Shown here: positions 7,024 to 14,586 of the stretch, piece after piece
Position numbering within the stretch: position 1 is the stretch's first letter
Layout of the letters: every line of letters begins with the position of its first letter
Assembly: GCA_964496595.1 (NCBI GenBank)
Contig: CAZCAI010000070.1
Location: 1 to 23,659 of the forward strand
Length of the DNA: 23,659 nt
Direction: 5' to 3'
DNA from: JAAAOZ01 sp964496595
GTDB lineage: Bacteria > Chloroflexota > Anaerolineae > B4-G1 > SLSP01
Notes under the pieces: generated by a model
Told to the model about the DNA's origin: nothing
Databases searched by the model: none
The model's input: the letters and a program-made list of their open reading frames with translations, nothing else
Made by a program: the position numbers and the translations under genes

Positions 7024-7074
7024 TATATCCCATTCGCCCCAAGCGGATTGCCAAATCCGCGCCTCTGGGATATA
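7024..7074. repeat. Nested inverted repeat in the thrS-rpoD intergenic region
   Basis: Outer arms TATATCCCA (7024-7032) and TGGGATATA (7066-7074); inner arms GCGGATT (7043-7049) and AATCCGC (7054-7060) around GCCA. On the plus strand the outer arm is followed by TTTT. No gene ends just before it on the plus strand, so its role is unclear. Confidence 0.55.
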
Positions 7075-7091
7075 TTTTGAACGTGTTTTTA

Positions 7092-7126
7092 GCTTGCGCA
7101 AGCAAAATGGGGATCTATCGATCCCC
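7092..7126. repeat. Two adjacent palindromes
   Basis: GCTTGCGCAAGC (7092-7103) is a perfect 12-bp palindrome. It is followed by GGGGATC-TATC-GATCCCC (7109-7126), a perfect 7-bp hairpin. Read on the minus strand the hairpin is followed by ATTTTGC, a weak terminator-like tail. The region around it has no credible gene. Confidence 0.5.
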
Positions 7127-7223
7127 TTGGAGCGAGCATAGGAAAGCCCTATCACTTCCCCCTCCGACCTGATCTCTTCTCATCCAACTTATAGGAGAAA
7201 TGTCCTAAAAACTCGCCCGCCAC

Positions 7224-7253
7224 TTGACAAAGCTCCCCAATCTATGCTATAGT
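7224..7253 (+). promoter_or_regulatory. Sigma-A promoter feeding a terminator hairpin
   Basis: TTGACA (7224-7229), 18-bp spacer, TATAGT (7248-7253). The predicted start at about 7260 coincides with the first base of the hairpin at 7261-7293. It lies about 340 bp upstream of rpoD on the same strand. Confidence 0.7.
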
Positions 7254-7260
7254 GTTATGC

Positions 7261-7297
7261 AGAGCACAGGATGGCTGTCGCCAACTGTGCTCTTTTT
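7261..7297 (+). terminator. Intrinsic-terminator-like hairpin at a transcript 5' end
   Basis: AGAGCACAG (7261-7269) pairs perfectly with CTGTGCTCT (7285-7293). Inside, TGGC (7272-7275) pairs with GCCA (7280-7283) around TGTC. The stem is followed by a T run to 7297. No gene lies upstream on this strand, so it acts on the transcript from the promoter at 7224-7253: either a tiny RNA of about 38 nt, an attenuator, or a 5' stabilising stem for rpoD mRNA. Confidence 0.7.
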
Positions 7298-7438
7298 AGG
7301 CCCGGAAAAATTGCCGCTTCGTTACGAACTGGTTAAAGATCGGGTAAAATTACCAATTCGCGCGGAGAAAAGCTCTTATACAGTTCTAATGTACTCATGT
7401 TATTCTCAAGGATGAGGCCGGACCAAACTAGAGCACAA

Positions 7439-7486
7439 TTCGGCTGCGCTTCGGCTGCGCTTCGGCTGCGCTTCGGCTGCGCTTCG
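7439..7486. repeat. 11-bp tandem repeat, four copies
   Basis: TTCGGCTGCGC repeated exactly four times (7439-7482) followed by TTCG. It sits between the two candidate promoters upstream of rpoD. The copies are identical, so copy number may vary between strains. Confidence 0.9.
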
Positions 7487-7514
7487 ATAGGCAGCGATAA
7501 GTTTTGAAGACCAT

Positions 7515-7543
7515 TTGACAAGTTGACACTTTTTCGCTATCCT
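7515..7543 (+). promoter_or_regulatory. Proximal promoter of rpoD
   Basis: TTGACA (7515-7520), 17-bp spacer, TATCCT (7538-7543), predicting a 5' untranslated region of about 47 nt. A second TTGACA overlaps at 7523-7528, but its matching -10 is poor. Confidence 0.6.
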
Positions 7544-7596
7544 GAAAATAGTGGAACGTATTCACATCGCAAGTACATGGAGAGGGAACACTAGTC

Positions 7597-8814
7597 TTGG
7601 TTGTCAAGAATAAATTGCAACGACAAATACTCGAAGAAAGTGACGAGATAGTCGGAATAGAAGAGGATACCACGCCAGAGGATTATCTCATGGCGAGGGG
7701 CTACAAGAAAGGTTACGTCACTTATGAAGATATTCTCCACGCCTTCCCAGAGGCGGAGGACAATGTACGGCGCTTAGAAGAGATTATTGCGTCACTGATG
7801 GAAGCCGGTATCGATATTGGAGAACATCAGGATGATCTGGACGACATCGAAGGCGAGGACAATGAGCCGGATAAGACCGCCAAGGACATCGATCGCGCCA
7901 TTCAGGTCGATGATACCATCGGCATCTACCTCAAAGAGATCGGCAAGGTCTCGCTGTTAGATGCAGAGGAAGAGGTCAGCCTGGCCAAGCGGATGGAGAA
8001 GGCCAAGCGCGCGCAGCGTCGTTTGGGGCGCGGCACCTACAACAGCGATGAGAAGCGCCGCGAGCTGGAGTATCTGGTGGAGGATGGCGCGCGAGCGCGC
8101 GAGCATCTCATCCGGGCGAACTCCCGATTGGTGATCAGCGTGGCGAAGAAATACATCGGGCGCGGCGTGCCCTTCTTGGATCTCATCCAGGAGGGCAACA
8201 TCGGCCTGATCCGCGCGGCGAACAAGTTCGATTACAAGCGTGGGCACAAGTTCTCCACTTACGCGACGTGGTGGATTCGCCAGGCGGTCACGCGCTCCAT
8301 CGCCGATCAGAGCCGGACGATTCGCGTGCCGGTTCACATGGGCGATCAGATCAGCAAGATGTTGCGGATGACGCACAAGCTGACCCAGGAGCTGGGCCGC
8401 GATCCCCGGCCAGGGGAGTTGGCCGAGGAGTTGGGCATCCCGGAGAGCAAGGTGGAGCACATGATGCGCGTTGCGCGGCGTCCGCTCTCGCTGGAGATGC
8501 CGACGGACGATCAAGAAGAGAGCACGTTAGGCGACTTCGTGGAGGATCAGGAAAGCCCGGCGCCGCCGGAGGAAGTAGGGGCGGTGATGTTGCGCGATAC
8601 GTTAATGGAGATTTTAGCCGATCTGCCGCCGCGCGAGGTCAAGATTCTTCAGATGCGCTACGGCTTGTTGGATGGGCAGACCTACACGCTCCAGGAGGTC
8701 GGGCAGAAGTTGGGCGTCACTCGCGAGCGCGTCCGCCAGATCGAGGCGCAGGCGCTCAGCCGGCTGCGACATCCGGCCCACGCCCGACGCCTGCGGGATT
8801 ATCTCCGCGGATAG
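7597..8814 (+). CDS. rpoD: Primary RNA polymerase sigma factor (RpoD/SigA)
   Basis: A 405-residue group 1 sigma-70 factor directing RNA polymerase to housekeeping promoters. Region 1.1-like sequence spans about 20-75 (YLMARGYKKGYVTYEDIL), then an acidic linker. Region 1.2 is near 104-135 (DDTIGIYLKEIGKVSLL). Region 2 is 168-240, with the core-binding VPFLDLIQEGNIGL and the -10-reading FSTYATWWIRQA. Region 3 is about 248-325, and region 4 is 330-400 with the helix-turn-helix TLQEVGQKLGVTRERVRQIE. The non-conserved insert between 1.2 and 2 is very short. The start is TTG with GGAGAGGG about 10 bases upstream; no in-frame ATG fits better. It stands alone, with two promoters upstream and a strong terminator after it. 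Local sigma-A-like promoters fit this factor. Confidence 0.96.
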   Translation: MVVKNKLQRQILEESDEIVGIEEDTTPEDYLMARGYKKGYVTYEDILHAFPEAEDNVRRLEEIIASLMEAGIDIGEHQDDLDDIEGEDNEPDKTAKDIDRAIQVDDTIGIYLKEIGKVSLLDAEEEVSLAKRMEKAKRAQRRLGRGTYNSDEKRRELEYLVEDGARAREHLIRANSRLVISVAKKYIGRGVPFLDLIQEGNIGLIRAANKFDYKRGHKFSTYATWWIRQAVTRSIADQSRTIRVPVHMGDQISKMLRMTHKLTQELGRDPRPGELAEELGIPESKVEHMMRVARRPLSLEMPTDDQEESTLGDFVEDQESPAPPEEVGAVMLRDTLMEILADLPPREVKILQMRYGLLDGQTYTLQEVGQKLGVTRERVRQIEAQALSRLRHPAHARRLRDYLRG

Positions 8815-8834
8815 TCTTCAGAAAGTTAAGCGAC

Positions 8835-8869
8835 AACCGGGGAGGGCATAATGCCCTCCCCGGTTTTTT
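8835..8869 (+). terminator. rpoD intrinsic terminator
   Basis: AACCGGGGAGGGCAT (8835-8849) and ATGCCCTCCCCGGTT (8851-8865) are perfect 15-bp arms. They are followed by a T run to 8869, 20 bases after the rpoD stop. Read on the minus strand the arm is followed by GTCGC, so it works for rpoD only. Confidence 0.95.
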
Positions 8870-8942
8870 GTGTGGTTCAGAGAAGTATTCCGTAAAGCGG
8901 ATTACGTGATTATGTTGTGCACACCTCGATCATCTATCCATC

Positions 8943-9100
8943 GAAACTCGCAACTGGTACAGCGCGGCATAAATAACTCCCCAGTTGAATTTACTCCAAG
9001 GGGAACGTCAGTTCCCCGTTCCGACGTGTAGTTGCGGATCTGCGATCCACTCTGAGCGGGGCTAACTGAGGATGGACTTCCGCCGCGTTGTACTAGTTTC
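8943..9100. repeat. Inverted-repeat-bounded structured segment
   Basis: The left end reads GAAACT, eight bases, GTACA, one base, CGCGGC (8943-8968). The reverse complement of the right end (9082-9100) reads GAAACT, one base, GTACA, one base, CGCGGC. Inside are hairpins GGGGAAC-GTCA-GTTCCCC (9000-9017) and GGATC-TGC-GATCC (9036-9048). It could be a MITE-like relic or a structured RNA. No coding frame. Confidence 0.45.
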
Positions 9101-9102
9101 AT

Positions 9103-9130
9103 TACGAACTACGCAATACGAAATACGTTC
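9103..9130. repeat. Heptanucleotide tandem array (TACGNNN)
   Basis: Four 7-bp units: TACGAAC, TACGCAA, TACGAAA, TACGTTC. It lies just past the 3' end of the ABC permease gene (stop at 9187-9189), the same placement as the arrays after the PyrD-like and rluB genes. Confidence 0.65.
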
Positions 9131-9186
9131 CCCCTCGCGACCAATTTTTTACCCCTCCACAGAGAACTCAACGAACAAGAAAACCC

Positions 9187-10395
9187 TCACTCATAATCCT
9201 TGAAGCGCCACATCCCCGCGCCGGTGAAGAGCGCGGCGAAGAGCAGCAGCACGCCGATGTGCGGCAGGACATCCACGAAGGTCGCGCCGCGCGCGAGCAC
9301 ATCGCCATAGGCGCGCATCGCCCACGTGGCGGGGAGCACCTGCACGACCTGCCGGTAAAGCTCCGGCGTGACCTCCAGCGGCCACCACGCGCCGCCTAAC
9401 GCGGCCATCGCCATCGAGAAGCCGACGACGACGCTGCTGGCCTGTCCCCGCGAGCGCACGAAGGTCGCCAGTAGCATGCCTAAGCCCACCGTGGCGAGCG
9501 CGAACGCCAGTGAGATCGCGCCGATGGCCAGCGGCGCGCGCCCCCACCCCACGCCAAAGATCACGCTGCCGCCGACAAGCAGAATCGCAATCTGCAGGAG
9601 GCCCAGCATCAGGCGCGCGGTGAGTTTCCCCAGCAGGATGTGACTTCGCGAGGCGGGCATCACCAGCATCCGCTGGAGCGTGCCGCGCAAGCGCTCATCT
9701 ACCAGCACCTCCGCCGCGCCCAAGAGCGTGATCTGCACCCAGGTGACCAACTGGCCGGCGGAGCCTTGCTCCACGCTGGAGACCATGTCGTTGGCCTGCG
9801 CTTCAATGGTTGTGCCTTCTGGCCACCGGACCTCGGGAATCGCCGCCGGATTTTCTAAGCTCGCCAACATTTCATCTAAGATCTCGCGGAAGAACTCGCG
9901 CTCCTCCGCCTCCGAGGCGAAAATCCCCGCCTCTCGGCCCTGCTCCACGCCCATCGCGGCGACCAAGGCCGCGCCGCCCAACTGCCCCTGCGCCGATTGC
10001 ACGGCCTGCTCGACGGCAGTGCTGCCGCTGCTGGCCGGGAGCGTGTGCAATGTCAGCGTGACGATCTCGCCCGCCAACACTTGCTCCGAGAACGACGCCG
10101 GCACTTCCAGGCCAAAGCTCTCTTCTGGCAATTCCTCGACCACCTGCACATCCAAGTTGACCATCTCCAGCGTAGCGAGCAGCGCCGCGCTCATAAAGCC
10201 CGCGTCCTCTTGCCTGACGTATAAATTCGCCCGCGCCTCCTCGACCTCGCCCTCAGCGCTAGGATTCATGCCGCCGAGGCCGGTGCTGACCGCCGCCGTG
10301 AAGAGCAGCGGCAGCAGCACGAAGAAGACCAGTGTGATAGGCGAAGAAAATTCGCGTAAAAACTCATTGCGGATCATCGACCAAATTCTACGCAT
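9187..10395 (-). CDS. ABC-2 type transporter permease
   Basis: 402 residues. One N-terminal membrane segment (PITLVFFVLLPLLFTAAVS, about 19-37) is followed by a long extracytoplasmic region (about 40-210). A C-terminal block of about five membrane helices from residue 220 includes GLLQIAILLVGGSVIFGVGW and LATVGLGMLLATFV. This is the layout of ABC-2 permeases of the DrrB/YhgE type with a large outer domain (PF12698 type). It follows a homologous permease gene by 25 bp and an ABC ATPase gene before that; together they probably form a heterodimeric exporter or multidrug pump. Substrate unknown. It is the last gene of the minus-strand run. Confidence 0.88.
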   Translation of the reverse strand: MRRIWSMIRNEFLREFSSPITLVFFVLLPLLFTAAVSTGLGGMNPSAEGEVEEARANLYVRQEDAGFMSAALLATLEMVNLDVQVVEELPEESFGLEVPASFSEQVLAGEIVTLTLHTLPASSGSTAVEQAVQSAQGQLGGAALVAAMGVEQGREAGIFASEAEEREFFREILDEMLASLENPAAIPEVRWPEGTTIEAQANDMVSSVEQGSAGQLVTWVQITLLGAAEVLVDERLRGTLQRMLVMPASRSHILLGKLTARLMLGLLQIAILLVGGSVIFGVGWGRAPLAIGAISLAFALATVGLGMLLATFVRSRGQASSVVVGFSMAMAALGGAWWPLEVTPELYRQVVQVLPATWAMRAYGDVLARGATFVDVLPHIGVLLLFAALFTGAGMWRFKDYE

Positions 10396-10420
10396 TATTT
10401 ATCCCCTTCTCTATCCTGAG

Positions 10421-11806
10421 CTACTTGAATTGGCGGCGGAAGCCGATCAATCCTAAGATGTAATAAACGACCGTGAGCGCCAGGGTTCCGCCGAGCAGGG
10501 GTAAGATCTCCTGCAAACTCTTCCCATTCTGGAGATTGGAGAAGATTTCGATGCCCCAAGCGTTGGGCGTGACGAGGCTCACCGTCTGCACCCACGCGGG
10601 CATGTTGAAGCGCGGGACGAAGGAGCCGGAGATCGCCGCCGCGACTAAGGTGAAAGCGGTGCCAATCGCGCCAGCCTGGCTCGGCGATTGCGCCCATGCA
10701 GAGATGACCGCCCCTACCCCAGAGGCGCAGAGCACCAGCGCCGCCATCGAAACCAACACGGCCAGCGGCGCGCCCCAATATGCGCCCACCAGGCTGGTCG
10801 CGCCCCAGAGCAGGAGCATTTGCATCAGCCCGGTGACGGCGATGCCCGTCATCTTGCCCACGAGAATGGTCAGCGAGGGATTGGGCGTGATGAGCAGGCG
10901 GGGCAGCGTGCCGCCCTCCTGCTCCGCCAACAGTGTCCGCCCCCCGGCAGTGACGGCAAACATCAAGAAGATTATCGCCTGGGATGCGGCGGAGTAGTCG
11001 AGCCAGCTAAACCCCCGTCCGCTCGGCGATTCGATCCGCAGGCGGATGGGCAGGTCGTAGGATTGTTCAAGCTCAGCGGCGGATTGGCCGTCGCCTAAGC
11101 CGGAGAATGTTTCGGCAAGCTCCGCCTGAGCGTTATCCTGGTCGCCCATCGCGAGATCGTCCGACGCCATCTGCGCGCGGATGATGCGCGAGATGATGGC
11201 ATCGTAGCCATGCGTGGTCAACTGAAGCTGCATCAGCCCTTGGGTGACGATGCTTTTGACGACCATCGTGCTGATGCGCCAATCGGGGCTGGCGTACAGT
11301 TCCACCTCGATTGGCGCTGAGGACGCGGTCTGTTGAGATTGCGCGTAGGCCATGATGAGCGTTTGCCACTGCTCCTCGGTCAATTCCGGCGCCTCATCCT
11401 CCTGCCAGGTCTCGAAATCCACGCCCAAGATATCCTGCGCGGTCTCGCCGAAGGGATAGAGTTGCGCGCTGAACTCCGGCGGGATGATGACCAACACGGC
11501 AGCCTCGTCGGATGCGACGCGCGCGCGGGCCGCTTCCTCCTCGGAGCCGGGCAGCGTCTCGGGTTGCACCAGATGCGCGACGTCCTCCATTGCAAAAACA
11601 TCCACCAATTCCTCGCCCAAGAAGCCCGCGTCCTTATTGATCAGGAGCACGGGAATGTCGGATAAGGCGGAACCTCCGCCGTTTCCAAAAGCGCCGGCGA
11701 TCACCAGCGTGATGACCAACGGCGTGACCAACATCGTAATGATCAGGCCGCGATCCCGAAAAGCGAGCCGGATTTCCTTGAGGGTCAAGATCCATAATTT
11801 ACGCAT
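10421..11806 (-). CDS. ABC-2 type transporter permease
   Basis: 461 residues starting MRKLWILTLKEIRLAF, 11 bp after the ABC ATPase stop. One helix (about 21-41, ITMLVTPLVITLVIAG) precedes a roughly 200-residue outer domain. C-terminal helices begin with SQAIIFLMFAVTAGGRTLLAEQEGGTLPRLLITP-type sequence, where the EQEGGTLPRLL motif is typical of ABC-2 permeases. The same frame is open further upstream, over the ATPase gene, but that extension is antifamily sequence. The MRKLW start gives the normal permease N-terminus. Partner of the following permease. In daunorubicin/linearmycin-type exporters two such permeases pair with one ATPase. Confidence 0.88.
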   Translation of the reverse strand: MRKLWILTLKEIRLAFRDRGLIITMLVTPLVITLVIAGAFGNGGGSALSDIPVLLINKDAGFLGEELVDVFAMEDVAHLVQPETLPGSEEEAARARVASDEAAVLVIIPPEFSAQLYPFGETAQDILGVDFETWQEDEAPELTEEQWQTLIMAYAQSQQTASSAPIEVELYASPDWRISTMVVKSIVTQGLMQLQLTTHGYDAIISRIIRAQMASDDLAMGDQDNAQAELAETFSGLGDGQSAAELEQSYDLPIRLRIESPSGRGFSWLDYSAASQAIIFLMFAVTAGGRTLLAEQEGGTLPRLLITPNPSLTILVGKMTGIAVTGLMQMLLLWGATSLVGAYWGAPLAVLVSMAALVLCASGVGAVISAWAQSPSQAGAIGTAFTLVAAAISGSFVPRFNMPAWVQTVSLVTPNAWGIEIFSNLQNGKSLQEILPLLGGTLALTVVYYILGLIGFRRQFK

Positions 11807-11817
11807 CTGACACTCCC

Positions 11818-12765
11818 CTAATCTCGCAAGGCGCGGCCGGTCAGGTGCAGGAAGACGGTCTCCAGATTCGGCTCGCGGATTTCGATGGTGCGGAGACTGA
11901 GGCCCAGTTCGGAAGCCTGGCTCAGCACGGCAGGCAACAGCGATTCCGCCGAGGGTACATTGAGCACCAACATCTCCTCGCGGATGCTGGCCTGATCCAC
12001 ATCCTCCAGCGTCTGGACGGCCTCCTTCAAGTCCGCCAGGCCGTCGCCCTGCCACAGTTGCAGCATCAGCGTCTCCTGCTGGCCGACCAACTGGATCAGC
12101 TCGTCCAACGTGCCCAGCGCGATCAATTTGCCGTGATCGATGATGCCGATCCGGTCGCTCAACTCCTGGGCCTCTTCCATATAGTGCGTGGTGTAGAGCA
12201 CGGTCAGGCCCTCGCCCCTCATCCGCTGCACCCAATCCAGGATGTAGCGGCGGCTCTGCGGATCGATGGCGACGGTCGGCTCGTCCAACATCACCAGCGG
12301 CGGATTGCCAAGCAGGCCAACCGCCAGATTAAGGCGGCGCTTCATCCCGCCGGAATAGGTATTCACACGATCCCCGGCGCGCTCGGTCAAGCCGGTCAAC
12401 TCCAACTTCTCGTCGATCTCGCGCTTGAGCGTGTCGCCGGTCAGGCCGCGCATTTCGCCCCAAAAGCGCAAATTCTCCAGCGCGGTGAGATCGCCATAGA
12501 GCGCCAGATCCTGCGGCACGACGCCCAAGCTCTTGCGCACCGCCATCGGCTCCGTGCGGACATCGTGCCCATTGACGTACGCCTCGCCCGATGTGGGCGG
12601 CAACAGCGTGCTGATCACCGAAATGGCCGTCGTCTTGCCCGCACCGTTCGGCCCCAGCAAGCTAAAAATCTCCCCCTTTTGAATTTCAAACGATACGCCG
12701 TCCACCGCGTTCGGGCCTTCTGGCGTGTAGCGCTTGACCAACTCCTCCACCCTGACTAATGCCAT
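11818..12765 (-). CDS. ABC transporter ATP-binding protein
   Basis: 315 residues, cytoplasmic motor of the exporter. Walker A GPNGAGKTT is near residues 38-46, the Q-loop Gln85 in GVVPQD, signature YSGGMKRR 137-144, Walker B VMLDEPTVAIDP 158-169, and switch His194 in TTHYMEEA. The C-terminal extension of about 90 residues is usual for DrrA/CcmA-type exporters. The signature reads SGGMK rather than SGGQ, which is common in this ABC-2 drug/lipid export group. The two permease genes follow at 11 and 25 bp. The epimerase gene ends 12 bp upstream, so all are likely one transcript. Confidence 0.95.
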   Translation of the reverse strand: MALVRVEELVKRYTPEGPNAVDGVSFEIQKGEIFSLLGPNGAGKTTAISVISTLLPPTSGEAYVNGHDVRTEPMAVRKSLGVVPQDLALYGDLTALENLRFWGEMRGLTGDTLKREIDEKLELTGLTERAGDRVNTYSGGMKRRLNLAVGLLGNPPLVMLDEPTVAIDPQSRRYILDWVQRMRGEGLTVLYTTHYMEEAQELSDRIGIIDHGKLIALGTLDELIQLVGQQETLMLQLWQGDGLADLKEAVQTLEDVDQASIREEMLVLNVPSAESLLPAVLSQASELGLSLRTIEIREPNLETVFLHLTGRALRD

Positions 12766-12777
12766 GTTACTCCTCCC

Positions 12778-13767
12778 TCAAATCCCTTTGATTTCATTCT
12801 CGAACGGATTTTTCACCTGATGATACCCCTGCCACCGCGACAACATTTCCCGCAGCCCCTGCTCCAAGGTGTATTGCGGCTCAAACCCCATCCGCAACAA
12901 CTTACTCGCATCTATTTTGAAGCTGATCTCCGTCAAGATGTCCTGATCTGTATAGCGAACTTCCGCCTCCGGCACCAAGTCCTGCAACATGTGGGTAATA
13001 TCGATAGCGGAAGGATTGAGCAACGCCGCGTTGATGATCTCGCCGCGCCCCGCGCCATGCTGGAGACAAAATCGCACCGCCGCCGAAGCATCGCAGATGT
13101 GAATCAGCGGTCGCACCTGCTTGCCGCTGCCGAAGAGCACCATCGGGCGCCCCACCCCCACCAAAAAGGCCAGGCGATTGGCCACCGCGTCGAAGCGCAT
13201 CGCCGGCGCGTTGCCGAAGGTTGTGCCCAGGCGGACGATGGTCGCCTTCAGGCCGCGCTGACAGCCCTGCTGCACATCCTCCTCCCCCTTGCGCTTGGAA
13301 ATCGCGTAGGGGCCGATAGGATGGCACGCGGCGTCCTCGGCGAAGGGGCCGCCGGGGCCATAAACGCTGGTGGAGCTGACGTAGAGCAGCCGCTCAATCC
13401 CCATATTGAGCGCGCAATCGACCACGGAGGCGGTGCCCCAATGATTGACCTGCTCCGTCCATTCCGGGTGATCGAAGCTCAGCGGGGTGCTGACCAGCGC
13501 CGCGAGATGGAAGACCTCGCTCACGCCACACATCGCCCGCTCCAGATTGAAGCGATCTAAGATATCGCCCTCGATGAACTCATAGCGGCCCGTGCGGGGC
13601 AGATCCATCAGGCCGCAGTGATGATGACGGTGCAGATTATCATAAATACGGATGGTATAACCTTCGAAATCGGGGTCGTCGGCCAAATCGCGGATCAACT
13701 GCGATCCGATGTATCCTGCCCCGCCTGTAACCAACACAATTGGATTTTTGCTCTGTGCGCGACGCAT
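12778..13767 (-). CDS. NAD-dependent epimerase/dehydratase (extended SDR)
   Basis: 329 residues. The NAD-binding TGGAGYIGS is at residues 14-22, HLAAL near 87-91, SSTSVYG near 131-137, and the catalytic YAISK with Tyr154 and Lys158. This is the UDP-sugar epimerase/dehydratase pattern (UDP-glucose 4-epimerase or dTDP-glucose dehydratase relatives). A QVRPLIHICDASAAV segment matches the family's substrate-side loop. Exact sugar substrate cannot be read from the sequence. It may supply a nucleotide sugar for the polysaccharide genes upstream in the same run, or act with the exporter that follows. GAGGT lies before the ATG. Confidence 0.9.
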   Translation of the reverse strand: MRRAQSKNPIVLVTGGAGYIGSQLIRDLADDPDFEGYTIRIYDNLHRHHHCGLMDLPRTGRYEFIEGDILDRFNLERAMCGVSEVFHLAALVSTPLSFDHPEWTEQVNHWGTASVVDCALNMGIERLLYVSSTSVYGPGGPFAEDAACHPIGPYAISKRKGEEDVQQGCQRGLKATIVRLGTTFGNAPAMRFDAVANRLAFLVGVGRPMVLFGSGKQVRPLIHICDASAAVRFCLQHGAGRGEIINAALLNPSAIDITHMLQDLVPEAEVRYTDQDILTEISFKIDASKLLRMGFEPQYTLEQGLREMLSRWQGYHQVKNPFENEIKGI

Positions 13768-13845
13768 ATCTACCTCACTTTTTAGGTCTGTAGTAAGCTC
13801 CTACGGCACTCCATTTCATTGCGTGCCTGACTACAAACAGGAAGT

Positions 13846-14586
13846 TTACTTCTCCCAATCCAAATGCAAACCACATTCCGTCTTTTCCTTATCCGATTCC
13901 GCCCACCGCCCGGCGCGCGCGTCGCTGGCATCCCCGGCATCAGCCTCGATCGAGAAGACCGGGCGCGTGCACGGCGCGCATCCCACGCTGGGATAGCCCT
14001 GGTGATAGAGCGGATGCACGGGCAACTCGTGCGCATCGCGATAGGCCGTGATTTGCGCTTCCGTCCAGTTCAGCAAGGGATGCACTTTAAGCAACCCAGA
14101 GGTCTGGCGGATGATGACCTCCAGCCCTTGCCGGTTTTTCGTCTGATCGTGACGCACGCCCGTAATCCAGGCGCGGAAAGATGTCAGCGCCTTCTGCATC
14201 GGGCGCACCTTGTTGATGTAACAGCAGAGATCGGGATCGCGCCGGTAAAGACCCTCGCCGTACTTGCGAAACAACTCGCCCTTACTGATCGCGGGCTGGA
14301 CGACGCGGATATTCAAGTCCCATCGCGCCTGTAAGCGATCACGAAACGCAAGGGTCTCTGGAAAGTGAAAGCCCGTATCGATGAACAATACAAGCATCTG
14401 CGGGCACGTTTGGGCGATCATGTGAAGCAGGGGCACGCTCTGCGTCTGGAATGAGGAGCTGGCCGCGACCTCCTCCGGCCCGAAGGTCTCCCACGCCCAG
14501 GTCAAAATCGCTTGGGGCGAGGCGGTTTCAAAACGCGCGTTCAACGCCTCCAATGCAGCCTCGTCTAAGTCCATATCGTGGATCAT
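13846..14586 (-). CDS. cysH: Adenylylsulfate (APS) reductase, assimilatory, 4Fe-4S type
   Basis: 246 residues. Reduces APS to sulfite in sulfate assimilation. Marks: SSSFQTQSVPLLHM (43-56), LFIDTGFHFPETL (68-79), GVRHDQTKNR (143-152), the Cys-Cys pair 121/122 and CXXC 203/206 that bind a [4Fe-4S] cluster in the APS-type enzymes, and catalytic C-terminal Cys238 in ECGLH. The paired cysteines argue for APS rather than PAPS as substrate. The start is ATGA-overlapped with the stop of the upstream GNAT gene. A downstream ATG at codon 5 is possible. No other sulfate-assimilation genes are in the window. The 927-nt open frame extending further upstream is spurious. Confidence 0.93.
   Translation of the reverse strand: MIHDMDLDEAALEALNARFETASPQAILTWAWETFGPEEVAASSSFQTQSVPLLHMIAQTCPQMLVLFIDTGFHFPETLAFRDRLQARWDLNIRVVQPAISKGELFRKYGEGLYRRDPDLCCYINKVRPMQKALTSFRAWITGVRHDQTKNRQGLEVIIRQTSGLLKVHPLLNWTEAQITAYRDAHELPVHPLYHQGYPSVGCAPCTRPVFSIEADAGDASDARAGRWAESDKEKTECGLHLDWEK

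Larger units (their letters stand above)
8870..9186. other. Convergent intergenic region, no gene seen
   Basis: Lies between the rpoD terminator and the end of the ABC permease gene. No convincing coding frame. It holds an inverted-repeat-bounded segment (8943-9100) and a heptanucleotide array (9103-9130), both listed separately. No clear terminator for the large minus-strand operon was found. Confidence 0.6.

Noticed and set aside
6865..7155. Short open frames on both strands in the thrS-rpoD intergenic region
   Set aside because: They cross the T-box, promoter and hairpins, have no ribosome sites and no recognisable protein features.
11807..12235. Upstream extension of the first ABC permease
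   Set aside because: The frame stays open over the ATPase gene but the added sequence has no membrane or family signal; MRKLWILTLKE gives the normal permease start.
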